The translations under genes were made by a program, and so were the position numbers. Under the pieces are notes generated by a model, which was not told the DNA's origin, did no database searches, and worked only from the letters and a program-made list of their open reading frames with translations. From DUPU01 sp050952465 (GTDB taxonomy: Bacteria > Bacillota > Dehalobacteriia > Dehalobacteriales > Dehalobacteriaceae), in contig JBMNKZ010000005.1 of assembly GCA_050952465.1 (NCBI GenBank), forward strand, positions 186,001 through 250,000: a stretch of 64,000 nucleotides of DNA, read 5' to 3'. Each line of letters opens with the position of its first letter. The stretch's first letter is position 1. Positions 1-8,476 of the stretch are shown here, in pieces.

Positions 1-2
1 AT

Positions 3-155
3 GAAAGCTGCAATGAAAATTGTATCTGCCCGAAAGGAAGTACCAAGCATTGTCTGACCAAACGCCAGGTTCCGGGAAGTATTTCTTTTGTACCCTCAGT
101 AGCAGGATTAATTGCTGCCGGTGAAGTGGTGCGGGATTTAATTTCAAAAGTCTAA
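3..155 (+). CDS. tcdA: C-terminal end of a ThiF-superfamily protein, probably tRNA threonylcarbamoyladenosine dehydratase
   Basis: Only the last 50 codons are in the window; the frame is open at the left edge and stops at 153-155. The readable end has two cysteine pairs (CNENCIC, then KHC) and the segment PGSISFVPSVAGLIAAGEVV. The TcdA/CsdL branch of the ThiF/MoeB family has a similar cysteine-containing tail followed by a PGS.xFVP.VAGL segment. TcdA makes the cyclic form of t6A at position 37 of ANN-decoding tRNAs, using ATP. Other ThiF/HesA proteins remain possible because the catalytic core is not visible. A strong hairpin terminator follows at once. Confidence 0.55.
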   Translation, partial: ESCNENCICPKGSTKHCLTKRQVPGSISFVPSVAGLIAAGEVVRDLISKV

Positions 156-195
156 CCTTTAAACAATATTTTGAAACTTCATAAAAAACTTAAAT

Positions 196-227
196 TACCC
201 CGCCTTTGTAGTGCGGGGTATATTTTT
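196..227 (+). terminator. Rho-independent terminator after the ThiF-like gene
   Basis: A perfect 8-bp stem (TACCCCGC at 196-203 with GCGGGGTA at 213-220) and a 9-nt loop is followed by TATTTTT. It ends the transcript of the truncated gene at the left edge. Confidence 0.8.
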
Positions 228-258
228 AAAAAATATGAAAAATCTATCAAAAATAATG

Positions 259-299
259 TATAATAGGTTTGTAATAGGTTTTATTATAGTATTACAAAC
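259..299 (+). promoter_or_regulatory. -10 box and 10-bp inverted repeat upstream of the ECF-like gene
   Basis: A TATAAT hexamer lies at 259-264. Just after it are perfect inverted arms GTTTGTAATA (267-276) and TATTACAAAC (290-299) separated by 13 nt. The repeat sits between the likely transcription start and the ribosome binding site (AGGAGG, 302-307), where a repressor would block initiation. It could also form an RNA hairpin. The arms vaguely resemble BirA-type operators, but the downstream protein is not recognisably BioY, so the regulator is unknown. Confidence 0.45.
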
Positions 300-313
300 A
301 AGGAGGTCATTGT

Positions 314-853
314 ATGACTGATTATCTGCGTAAAATAAATTCCTATAACAAAAGGAAAAGCAAAAGAAATGCAGTTCATTTTATCACCCGTACAGCGGTA
401 TTATTGGCCATTGTTTTAGCAGTGCAGTCCTTGCGTCTGCCCAGCTATATTACCGGTCCGGTGGTAAATGCGGTACTGATTTTAGCGACCATTTTTTCCA
501 GCGTGATTAGTGCTGTAATTATTGGCTGCATTACACCGGTTGTTGCTCTTTTCACCGGGATTATTCCTCCGGCGGCATTGCCTTTAGTACCGGTGATTGC
601 TGCAGCAAATATTACATTAGCTATTGTTTTTTATTTGATAGATAAATTTAATAGATATTGTGCCTGGCTGGGAGCGGCAGCAGCGAAATTCGGAATCTTT
701 TATCTTTCATTAAACTTTTTACTGGGATTGATTGGAGTGCAGGTTCCTGCTCCCATGATAGCAGCCTTTCAGATTCCCCAGCTATATACGGCCTTAGCCG
801 GGGGATTTCTGGCAATTATCATTGCCAGGTACCTAAAAGGGGTCATAAATTAA
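314..853 (+). CDS. Integral membrane protein, probable ECF-transporter substrate-binding (S) component
   Basis: This 179-residue protein starts at an ATG behind AGGAGG. After a basic N-terminus (about 30 residues) it has roughly six hydrophobic segments in 25-175. Length, fold outline and small-residue-rich helices fit the S components of energy-coupling-factor vitamin transporters, which bind a vitamin or metal and share a separate ATPase/EcfT module. No EcfA or EcfT gene is nearby, as is usual for group II systems. Substrate cannot be told. A compact inverted repeat between promoter and ribosome binding site suggests repression by substrate status. A different small membrane protein family is possible. 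Confidence 0.5.
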   Translation: MTDYLRKINSYNKRKSKRNAVHFITRTAVLLAIVLAVQSLRLPSYITGPVVNAVLILATIFSSVISAVIIGCITPVVALFTGIIPPAALPLVPVIAAANITLAIVFYLIDKFNRYCAWLGAAAAKFGIFYLSLNFLLGLIGVQVPAPMIAAFQIPQLYTALAGGFLAIIIARYLKGVIN

Positions 854-970
854 GGGAGATTAACTAATATTTAAAAAATTGTAAAATAAGTATAGACCAT
901 GTCATTGAAATTTAGGTGGAATTTGTGGTATTTTATTTAGGGTAGATTGTCGAATAAGGGGTGTTAGCAC

Positions 971-1312
971 ATGAATGATTTTTTTGACAAAATTAAAGAA
1001 TATCTGAAAATGGATACGGAAATATCATATGAGGAATTTGCGGATTTTTATACCCGATTCATGGAGAGTTTGAACCAGAATTATCCTGAATTAGACCGGG
1101 ATGCCTTAATTAAAGGGCGGTTTATCTGCTCAATTCTTCAGGCCAACAGTATAGAGCGCTCAAAAAGAAAAACTCCTGTTGCCAAGAGATATAAAAAGAT
1201 GGCGGAGAAAAGCGGTTTTTGGGCCGGGGCAATTAAGCATCGTTTATTAAAAGAGGGCATGACCGCTGTTGAGATTGATGAAGCTGATCAAAAGTTACAT
1301 GAAGCAGTTTAA
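971..1312 (+). CDS. Small soluble protein of unknown function
   Basis: This 113-residue, charged, mostly helical protein has no family I recognise. It begins at an ATG after an AGGGG-type ribosome binding site and stops just before a hairpin terminator. Residues 50-80 are strongly basic (SKRKTPVAKRYKKM) and could touch nucleic acid, but that is speculation. It is single, between a membrane protein gene and the convergent mobA gene. Codon use looks like its neighbours. Confidence 0.6.
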   Translation: MNDFFDKIKEYLKMDTEISYEEFADFYTRFMESLNQNYPELDRDALIKGRFICSILQANSIERSKRKTPVAKRYKKMAEKSGFWAGAIKHRLLKEGMTAVEIDEADQKLHEAV

Positions 1313-1325
1313 GTGCTAAAAATGA

Positions 1326-1368
1326 AAAACCTAGGACACCTTTACAGAAGGATGCCTTAGGTTTTTTG
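1326..1368 (+). terminator. Terminator between the unknown gene and convergent mobA
   Basis: Imperfect inverted arms (AACCTAGGACACCTT against AAGGATGCCTTAGGTT) are followed by a T run. A-richness on the left side means it may also serve the minus-strand mobA transcript, which ends at 1380. Confidence 0.65.
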
Positions 1369-1379
1369 GTTTTGATTAA

Positions 1380-1955
1380 TTACAGCTGCCGGGCTTGGGA
1401 TAATTCTTTGGGCGTATTAATATTTGTGAACATTTTTAAACTGGGATCTATTTCTCTGAATACAGCCTCCGGAATGGTTTTAACCCGAACTTGATCATAA
1501 AAACTTTTCGCCTTAAGTCGGTTTGTGAGAAGGCATTTTTCAATGGGTTCAAGACAATTTTTTGAGTAAATTCCATAAAGGGGTTCAATATATCCTCTAA
1601 TTATTGGCACAATTACATCATATCCCGCTTTTTCATCAATCATACATTCCATAGCCTCCTTAATCAAAAAGGGCATATCGCAGGGCAGAAAAAAATTATA
1701 AAAGGAAGGAGAAACCATAAGCCCTGTATATATTCCGGCCAGGGGACCCTTGCCTCGGAAAAGATCGCTTTCCAGTCTTAGATTCAAATGGCGGAATAAT
1801 TCTTTTTCATTGGCAATGATAATAATGCGATCTTCAAAGACAGGCTTAATGGTATCAATGATAATCTCAATCATGGATTGTCCCTTAATTTTTGCAAAAG
1901 GCTTGTTGGAGTTCATCCGGGAACTTTTTCCGCCGGCCAGAATAATTCCGTGCAA
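1380..1955 (-). CDS. mobA: Molybdenum cofactor guanylyltransferase MobA
   Basis: MobA transfers GMP from GTP to Mo/W-molybdopterin, giving the guanine dinucleotide cofactor used by formate dehydrogenases. The 191-residue protein opens with the nucleotide-binding signature LAGGKSSRM followed by the conserved lysine of NKPF, and has the acidic metal site LPCDMPF near residues 90-96, as in the family. The start is TTG, six bases after AAAGGAG. It lies close to the molybdopterin-dependent formate dehydrogenase and focA on the same strand, which fits a cofactor-supply role for that enzyme. Confidence 0.88.
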   Translation of the reverse strand: MHGIILAGGKSSRMNSNKPFAKIKGQSMIEIIIDTIKPVFEDRIIIIANEKELFRHLNLRLESDLFRGKGPLAGIYTGLMVSPSFYNFFLPCDMPFLIKEAMECMIDEKAGYDVIVPIIRGYIEPLYGIYSKNCLEPIEKCLLTNRLKAKSFYDQVRVKTIPEAVFREIDPSLKMFTNINTPKELSQARQL

Positions 1956-2148
1956 ATTGATGCTCCTTTCAGTTTCAACATGTGTATTTCCTATAGAATA
2001 TCATGGACAAAATTACCCTGCAACAACAGTACAGGGTAATTGCCTTATGAGCGATGTGAAGTTATCCTTGATAAGCAGGGAGCGGATCATCTATGTAAGA
2101 TTATCAGTATTTAATATCTGTTTCAATAGGGTTACATGACGTTACAAA

Positions 2149-3048
2149 TTAAGCTTTAGCGCTTTTTGCTTTATCCACAGCAGGCGCGCTGCTGGGACGT
2201 AAAAATGCAAACCAGTAGAATGCTGCTACAAATAAGCCTCCACCTACAATATTGCCCAGTGTAACAGGGATTAAATTATTCATAATGAAGGTTCCGTAAT
2301 TGAAGAGGGAGGTTACAGCGTCAGGGGAAGCAAGTTTTAGAGATTCTACTGCCACAAGAGCCTCCGGGTTTGCAGCGGCGATTTGGATGCCCATGGGGAT
2401 AAAGTACATGTTAGCGACACTGTGCTCAAATCCGCTGGTAACAAAGGCCATAATGGGGAAGAAGATGGCAAAGACTTTTCCGATCACGTCTTTGGATGCT
2501 ACGGCCAGCCACACAGCCATACATACCAACCAGTTACAAAGAATGCCTCGGAAAAAGGCCGTCCCCCAGCTGAGAGTCAATTTTCCCTTGGCAATTGCCA
2601 CGGCTTTTATGCCTACGACAGTTAACGCACCTTCCGCGTTGGCATAGTAGGCCCCGGCAAAAACAATAAACATGAGGAGCAAGGAGCCGATGAAGTTTGC
2701 GATGAAAACTACAACCCAGTTATAAGCCAAGCCGCCCCAGGTGGCTTGTTTGTTTAAAACTGAAATGGCTAAAAACATATTGTTTCCGGTAAACAGTTCA
2801 GCACCACCGATGACAACTAACATCAGGCCTACGGAGAATACGGCACCAAAGAAAAACTTATTAATGCCAGAATCGGCCCATTCTGCAGGCCAGCCAGATC
2901 CGACTACGGTAGCCAGATTGGCTCCAAATCCAATATAAACTCCTGCCAAAATGCCTAAAACGATTAATTTTGCCATCGCCATAGTTGATTTTGCTTTGCC
3001 TGTATTGGAACAGGCAGCTGCTACTTCCGCGGGTGATAAAAAATTCAT
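2149..3048 (-). CDS. focA: Formate/nitrite family channel, probable formate transporter FocA
   Basis: This 299-residue protein of the FNT family has about six membrane segments and the family pattern of an N-terminal NFLSPAEVA segment and a central GIxCNWLVCMAVW stretch (here GILCNWLVCMAVW). FNT pentamers pass formate or nitrite, with protons, across the membrane. Location just downstream of the formate dehydrogenase subunits argues for formate. The start ATG follows AAAGGAG. Its own leader (3049-3443) has an unusual array of phased repeats and lies beyond a terminator-like hairpin, so it is likely regulated apart from the fdh genes. Confidence 0.88.
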   Translation of the reverse strand: MNFLSPAEVAAACSNTGKAKSTMAMAKLIVLGILAGVYIGFGANLATVVGSGWPAEWADSGINKFFFGAVFSVGLMLVVIGGAELFTGNNMFLAISVLNKQATWGGLAYNWVVVFIANFIGSLLLMFIVFAGAYYANAEGALTVVGIKAVAIAKGKLTLSWGTAFFRGILCNWLVCMAVWLAVASKDVIGKVFAIFFPIMAFVTSGFEHSVANMYFIPMGIQIAAANPEALVAVESLKLASPDAVTSLFNYGTFIMNNLIPVTLGNIVGGGLFVAAFYWFAFLRPSSAPAVDKAKSAKA

Positions 3049-3124
3049 GCATACTCACTCTCCTTTTAATTATAAATTTAAATTTAGTAGTTAAATTTAA
3101 ATTTAATCAAATTTGAACTGCCTT

Positions 3125-3240
3125 TCACAAATATTTGCGTAAACCATCACAAGTATTTGAACAGTTATTCACAAATGTTTGTATAATTCCTCACAAGGTT
3201 TTAAATAGTTGTTTATAAATAAATGAGTAAGTAGTCACAA
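3125..3240. repeat. Phased TCACAA repeats, 22-bp period
   Basis: TCACAA begins at 3125, 3147, 3169 and 3191, exactly 22 bp apart, and again at 3235 (two periods later); the 3213 position carries the degenerate TTATAA. The first three copies continue as near-palindromes CAAATATTTG, CAAGTATTTG and CAAATGTTTG. Two helical turns between units put all sites on one face of the DNA, as in cooperative operator arrays. Confidence 0.7.
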
Positions 3241-3325
3241 ATAAGGTTACCAGAATATATCCGCTTCCCTTGGTGCTCTATGTTTCTTTAAGCCTGTTTA
3301 TCCAGTCTACCTGCTTATCTAGTCT

Positions 3326-3373
3326 AAAAATACTTCCTGGGATTCAGAGTGGGTAAAGCCCCATCTGAATCCC
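3326..3373 (-). terminator. Terminator of the formate dehydrogenase operon
   Basis: A long imperfect stem (GGGATTCAGAGTGGG at 3339-3353 with CCCCATCTGAATCCC ending at 3373) is followed on the minus strand by a short AGGAAG and TATTTTTA. It separates fdhA from focA transcription. Confidence 0.6.
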
Positions 3374-3443
3374 TAGGAATGTTGATCTAAGTTTTAAATA
3401 ATTTAGGATGAGTTAAGATGAGTTTAAGTGAGTCAAGATGAGT

Positions 3444-6155
3444 TTATCTGATTTTTTCAAGTTTCACAGCGCACACCTTGTATTCCGGAATTTTGGCCAC
3501 CGGATCCAAAGAATCTGCATTTGTCAGGATATTCGCCGCTGCTTCCGCGAAATGGAAGGTTGTAAAGACTACGTGTTTTTTGATCATATCAGTAATATAA
3601 GCCTTTACTTTAATGGAGCCCCGTCTGGTGGATAATTTTACATATTCACCATCAGAAATATTCAACTGCTTAGCCAATTTAGGATTAATTTCCACAACAT
3701 TTTCCGGCTTATGGGCATGAAGGGCTGATGACCTTCTGGTCATAGTACCGGTATGGTAATGGAATAAACTTCGGCCTGTGGTGAGAATCAAAGGATATTC
3801 CTCATCCGGGTTTTCCTTAGGTGCTTTAAACTCAATAGCGGTGAATAATCCTTTGCCCCGGCTGAATTTTCCGTCCTTATGGAGGTAACGGGTGCCCGGA
3901 TGTTCAAGATTGGGGCAGGGCCAAGTTAAACCTTTCCCCTCTAATCTGGCATAATTCATCCCGGCGTATGACGGGGTAAGACCAGCCATTTCATTGAAGA
4001 TCTCTTCCGGTGAAGCATAATTCATGGGATATCCTAAGGCTTCGGAGATTTCAGAGATGATCTGCCAATCTTGTTTGGCTTGCCCCGGAGGATCGATAGC
4101 CTTTCTCACCCTTTGCACTCGTCTTTCCGTGTTGGTAAAGGTTCCGTCTTTTTCGGCAAAGCAGGCGGAAGGGAGAACCACATCAGCGTGTTTGGCCGTT
4201 TCTGTTAAAAAGATATCCTGAACAATAAGGAGGTCAAGGTTATCCAAAGCCTCTTCCACGTGATGGAGATCCGGGTCGCTCATCAGAGGATTTTCTCCAA
4301 TAACATATAAAGCCTTTATTTTACCGCGATGCGCTTCGTTAATAACCTCGGTCAAGGTTAAACCGTTTTTATCCGGGAGGGAAACTCCCCAGGCTTTTTC
4401 AAATTTCGCTCGGACATCAGGGTTAGTGACCTGCTGATAAGCAGTAAAGACATTAGGTAATCCACCCATGTCACAGGCCCCCTGAACATTGTTTTGGCCT
4501 CTTAAGGGATTGACCCCGGTGCCGGGGCGTCCGATCTGCCCCGTGAGTAAAGCCAGGTTACAAATGGATTTTACGTTGTCAGTTCCTGTACTATGCTGGG
4601 TAAGACCCATGGCATAGCAGATAGAAGATGCTTCAGAAGTAGCGTAAAGGCGGGCCGCTTTTCTAATATCCTCAGCGGGAATGCCGGTAATTTCCGAAAC
4701 ATATTCCGGAGAATATTTTGCTACTGTTTCAGCTAAAGCTTCATAGCCTTCCGTACAGTTTTCAATAAAATCCTGATTAGCTAAGCCTTCTTTAATTATA
4801 ACATGCATCATGCCGTTAATTAATGCTACATCTGTGCCTGGTTTTTGACTCATATAGATATCGGCGGAATCCGCGATATCAATTTTTCTTGGGTCTGCTA
4901 CAATCAACTTAGCTCCGTTAAATTTCACATTTCGTTTAATTTTCATCCCGATAATCGGGTGATTTTCAGTGGTATTTGAACCAATGACAAAAATACATTT
5001 GGCATCATGTTCTAATTCATCAATGGAATTAGTCATGGCTCCACTACCGAACGCTGCCCCCAGACCGGCGACAGTAACGGAGTGTCAGAGACGGGCGCAA
5101 TGATCGACGTTATTTGTCCCGATCACTGCCCGAGCCAGTTTCTGAGCTAGATAATTTTCCTCGTTAGTGATTCTCGCTGAGGAGAATACGGCAATGCTGT
5201 CCGCTCCTTTTTCTTCTTTAACCTTACTCAGGTTTTCCGCAATGAATTCCAAGGCCTCATCCCATTCTGCCGGGCGTAGTTCCCCGTTTTTCCGGATCAG
5301 GGGAGTGGTGAGTCTATCAGAAGAATTGATGAAATCCCAGCCAAAACGGCCTTTAACACATAGGGCACCCTTGTTTACAGGACTCCAAGTTTCGTCACGG
5401 TTAGAGGTAACCCCTACAATTTTATTGTCTTTTACATTTAGTTCCAAAGTACAGCCTGTGCCGCAATAAGAACAGGTGGTAAGAACGCGTTTTTCCACAT
5501 CGCTAGGGCGTCCCTTGTATGTGGCACTAACCTTGCTGGTTAGAGCCCCGACGGGGCAAACCATCACGCATTGACCACAAAAAACACAAGGTGAATCTTC
5601 TAATTTCCCGTTAAAGGCTGTGGCAATTTGGGCATGATGACCTCTTTCTTTTACGCCAATGGCATCTGCCACTGTAATTTCTTCACATGCCCTGACACAA
5701 CGGGTACACATAATACATTTATCATAATCCCTTTCAATAAAAGGATTGGGATCATTGATGGGGAAATGAGGTTTTCCACCATCAGTAAAGCGAGAATCGG
5801 CAACTCCATACCGGTAACTATAATCTTGAAGGCGGCAGTCGCCATTTTTTTCGCAAATATGGCATTCCATTTTATGCCGGGCAATTAATAATTCCAGGAT
5901 AGTTCTTCTGGCCTGGACTACGGCTTCGCTTTCCGTTTCTATCACTAATCCGTTGTATACAGGAGTGACACAAGCCGCAAGAAGTAAGGGCCTGCCCGGG
6001 CTTTCTACTACGCACATCCGGCATGATCCGGCAAGTTTCAAATCATCATCGTAGCAAAATGTGGGCAGATTAATTTGGTTCATTTGACATGCTTCCAAGA
6101 TCGTAATGTCTTCCGGAACCTGATACTCTTGGCCGTTAATCGTGATCGTTACCAT
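3444..6155 (-). CDS. fdhA: Selenocysteine-containing formate dehydrogenase catalytic subunit with HydA-like iron-sulfur N-terminus
   Basis: The enzyme oxidises formate, or reduces CO2, at a molybdopterin guanine dinucleotide centre. One continuous 903-residue protein is obtained only if TGA at 5085-5087 is read as selenocysteine (residue 357); the flanks CARL and HSVTVAG are the normal active-site context. Order: 2Fe-2S domain (C34, C45, C48, C62), His-Cys3 cluster segment (about 93-110), two 4Fe-4S motifs (CIMCTRC and CVFCGQC), a further 4Fe-4S motif CSYCGTGC, molybdopterin oxidoreductase core, and the C-terminal cofactor-binding domain. Start ATG follows AAGGAGG. NuoE- and NuoF-like genes upstream indicate an NAD-linked, possibly ferredoxin-bifurcating enzyme (inference from similar complexes). 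Confidence 0.92.
5042..5087 (-). promoter_or_regulatory. UGA selenocysteine codon and bacterial-type SECIS hairpin
   Basis: The TGA codon is followed within the coding sequence by pairing arms CTCC/GGAG and TACTG/CGGTA enclosing a G-rich apical part. This is the position and size of bacterial SECIS elements bound by SelB. The reading frame continues 530 codons past the UGA. Confidence 0.8.
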
Positions 6156-6170
6156 TTCATTCCTCCTTTC

Positions 6171-7400
6171 TTAGGATGGTAAGAGCTTTTGTTCATATTC
6201 TTGTTTAAAATGTTTGATGGTAGTGAGTATCGGAGTAGGGGCAGCCTGCCCGCACCCACATAAGGAGGCCTGCTCCATGACCAGGGATAATAACTGAAGT
6301 TTTTTCAGGTCTTCATCCGTAGCTTGACCTTCGTTAATCTTTTTCATTATTTCATGACTGCGGAAAGTACCTTCACGGCAAGGATTACATTTTCCGCAGG
6401 ATTCGTGCTCAAAAAACTTGGAAATACGGGTGACGATATCTACAATATCCCGGCTTTGATCCATGACAAATACAGCCCCGGTGCCTAGAGTAGCACCGAT
6501 TTTTCTCATGGAATCAAAATCTATGGGAGTATCCAGTAAAGATTCCGGAATAAAGGCGCCGGAGGTGCCGCCAATTTGTACGGCTTTAAATTTCCCGTTA
6601 TTTCTGATTCCGCCGCCAAACTTAAAAATAACATCTCTTATGCTAACATTAGTAGGTACCTCGATGCAAATCCTATTTCCTACATCTCCGGTAAGAGATA
6701 GAACCTTAGTTCCGGGATAATTTTTTGCTCCGATACCGGAGAACCATTCCGCGCCTCTTTCTAAAATGGCGGGAATGCTGGCAAAGGTCTCTACATTATT
6801 CACGATGGTGGGTTTCCAATTTAGTCCGGATACCGGAGGAAAGGGCGGCTTAAACCTCGGTTCGCCCCGTTGCCCTTGAATTGATTCAATAAGTGCCGAT
6901 TCTTCACCACAAACATATGCACCAGCCCCCATGCGCACTTCGATGTCAAACTCACCTAGGACCCCTGCATCTTTGGCCTGTTTTATTGCTGTTTTTAACA
7001 AATCAACTATATAAGGATATTCGCCCCGGCAGTAGATGTAGCCTTTTTTGGCACCGATAGCATACCCGCAAATGGCCATCCCTTCAAGAACGATGTGGGG
7101 GTCGCTTTCAAATATTATTCTGTCCTTATAGGTTCCCGGTTCACCTTCGTCAGCGTTGCAGATCACATATTTTTCATCACTTTGGATATTGTGGGAAAAT
7201 GACCATTTCAGACCGGTGTTAAATCCTGCGCCGCCTCGCCCCCTGAGGCCGGATTTTTTTACTTCTTCGATAATTTCTGTTGGTTTCATCCCCCGGGCTT
7301 TTTCCAATGACTTGTAACCACCGGTACTAATATAGTCATTGATTTTTAGCGGATCGATCTTATCACGATTTTGTAAAACAATACGCATTTCTTGAGCCAT
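6171..7400 (-). CDS. NuoF-like NADH-binding flavoprotein subunit of the formate dehydrogenase complex
   Basis: The 409-residue protein is a NuoF/HydB-type diaphorase. It has the FMN and NADH binding region LRGRGGAGFNTGLKW (about 52-66), the NADEGEPGTYKDR segment, and the 4Fe-4S site ESCGKCNPCREG plus a late cysteine (CGCG). It would pass electrons between NAD(H) and the iron-sulfur chain of FdhA. Unlike many hydrogenase-type homologues it has neither the N-terminal thioredoxin-like nor the C-terminal 2x4Fe-4S extension. It lies 15 bp upstream of fdhA, downstream of a NuoE-like gene, clearly one operon. Confidence 0.9.
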   Translation of the reverse strand: MAQEMRIVLQNRDKIDPLKINDYISTGGYKSLEKARGMKPTEIIEEVKKSGLRGRGGAGFNTGLKWSFSHNIQSDEKYVICNADEGEPGTYKDRIIFESDPHIVLEGMAICGYAIGAKKGYIYCRGEYPYIVDLLKTAIKQAKDAGVLGEFDIEVRMGAGAYVCGEESALIESIQGQRGEPRFKPPFPPVSGLNWKPTIVNNVETFASIPAILERGAEWFSGIGAKNYPGTKVLSLTGDVGNRICIEVPTNVSIRDVIFKFGGGIRNNGKFKAVQIGGTSGAFIPESLLDTPIDFDSMRKIGATLGTGAVFVMDQSRDIVDIVTRISKFFEHESCGKCNPCREGTFRSHEIMKKINEGQATDEDLKKLQLLSLVMEQASLCGCGQAAPTPILTTIKHFKQEYEQKLLPS

Positions 7401-7474
7401 TACTGGGATCTCCCTCCTTCCCTAATTGCCGCTATGATTTAATATTTAATATTGATATTATTGACCGGATCATG

Positions 7475-7930
7475 TTACCGATAATTTGAAAGAATTTCTA
7501 CAACCGAATCCTTGGTGACTCCGCCAAATGGTTTGCCATTAATGGTAATCACGGGTGTATCTTGGCATTGACCGACGCATTCAGCAAACTCCAAGGTAAA
7601 CTTGCCATCGGAAGTAGTTTCTCCCATTTTAATTCCTAATTCATTTTCCAAAGTTTGAACAACTTGATCCGCCCCGGCAATGTGGCAGGGGGCACTTTCG
7701 CAAATGCGAATAATATACTTTCCTCTGGGTTTGGTTGAAAAGTAAGAATAAAAAGTCGCTACTCCATAGGCTTCTTTTACTGAAATCTTAAATATTTCTG
7801 CTGCAGCAAGAATTGCTTCTTCCGGCAGATAATTAATTTCGTTCTGCACTGCGTGAAAAGCTTCAATAATACCCCCTTCCACGGAAGTGTACTTACTCAT
7901 AATTTCCTTATAATTAATAATTGCAGGCAC
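7475..7930 (-). CDS. NuoE-like 2Fe-2S thioredoxin-fold subunit of the formate dehydrogenase complex
   Basis: The 151-residue protein has a helical N-terminus and the thioredoxin-like 2Fe-2S domain with four cysteines in the family arrangement (CESAPC, then CVGQC). NuoE/HydC-type subunits sit beside NuoF and help split electrons. It is the first gene of the fdh operon. The longest frame begins at GTG (7930) with GGAGG almost touching it; an alternative ATG at 7900 has AAGGA at normal spacing but would cut into a conserved helix, so the true start is open. Confidence 0.88.
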   Translation of the reverse strand: MPAIINYKEIMSKYTSVEGGIIEAFHAVQNEINYLPEEAILAAAEIFKISVKEAYGVATFYSYFSTKPRGKYIIRICESAPCHIAGADQVVQTLENELGIKMGETTSDGKFTLEFAECVGQCQDTPVITINGKPFGGVTKDSVVEILSNYR

Positions 7931-8078
7931 CTCCTTTTAAATAAGATATCATATAAGATTAAAGCTATCATAAATTAACTTTTTTTAACAGTAGAAATTT
8001 ATTAAATATATTCAATTTTTTGTTTATAAATATGCTTCGACATTTATATAAAAATACCTTGGCGTGAAAAAAAGAACA

Positions 8079-8237
8079 TGTACATTAATACGAACATAAA
8101 AAAAGAAAAAAATCACAAACTCCCAAATCATATGGGATTATGCTTTTGTTCAAAAAAGTGAACAGAAAAAAATTTTTTATAAATTTTTTGGCGGATGCCT
8201 TTAATCCCTTCAATATTGATGTTCGGTATTATGAACA
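8079..8237. promoter_or_regulatory. Three candidate activator-binding inverted repeats (upstream activating sites)
   Basis: TGTTC-N8-GAACA occurs exactly at 8147-8164 and 8220-8237, and with one mismatch (TGTAC) at 8079-8096. Centre spacings are 68 and 73 bp, near 6.5 and 7 helical turns. They lie about 145-300 bp upstream of the -24 element, the usual distance for enhancer sites of sigma-54 activators. An extra half-site extends the third copy (GAACACGTTC at 8233-8242). Confidence 0.6.
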
Positions 8238-8380
8238 CGTTCGATTGATAGTACTTAAATATTTCGTTGAATTCAAAGATTCTTACATGAATATCCAAAA
8301 AATTGAACGAAAAAAATGTAGAAAAAGCACGAAAAGTCCTGAAAGCATGGTGTCTTAGGGTTTTTGGGGATTGTGAATTT

Positions 8381-8396
8381 TGGCACAAATCTTGCT
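8381..8396 (+). promoter_or_regulatory. Sigma-54 (RpoN) promoter of the hydrogenase operon
   Basis: TGGCAC (8381-8386), five bases, then TTGCT (8392-8396) matches the -24/-12 consensus, with the invariant GG and GC separated by 10 bp. It is 81 bp upstream of the first hydrogenase gene. Such promoters are silent without an AAA+ activator; one with a hydrogenase-like sensor is encoded at 14002-16239. Confidence 0.8.
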
Positions 8397-8476
8397 TAAA
8401 ATTTATGAAAAGAGGCGGATGGTTAAACTAGAATGAGAATATTTTCACAATCAATAACAAAAAAGGAAGTGATGCA

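Larger units (their letters stand above)
3049..3443. other. Regulatory intergenic region upstream of focA
   Basis: There is no gene here. From focA outward it holds an AT-rich palindromic stretch of AAATTTAAATTTA units (3073-3112), an array of TCACAA motifs at 22-bp steps (3125-3240), a stem-loop (3339-3373) and four 10-bp repeats overlapping the fdhA stop (3407-3446). Confidence 0.7.
7931..8476. other. Divergent regulatory region between fdh and hydrogenase operons
   Basis: These 546 bp are very AT-rich. I see no credible gene: two short overlapping frames on opposite strands here are low-complexity. The region holds three TGTTC-N8-GAACA type inverted repeats and a sigma-54 promoter pointing into the hydrogenase operon. 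No -24/-12 element was found facing the fdh operon. Confidence 0.7.

Noticed and set aside
267..299. Biotin (BirA) operator
   Set aside because: The arms only loosely resemble the BirA consensus and the downstream protein is not recognisably BioY.
3125..3240. Phased repeats as a CRISPR array or replication iterons
   Set aside because: The repeat core is only six to ten bases, there are no unique spacers, and no cas or rep gene is near.
5085..6155. Formate dehydrogenase alpha truncated by a nonsense mutation
   Set aside because: The TGA lies at the known selenocysteine position, a SECIS hairpin follows and both halves are well conserved.
8128..8388. Two opposite short frames in the fdh-hnd intergenic region
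   Set aside because: Low-complexity, mutually overlapping, and they cover the sigma-54 promoter and activator sites.
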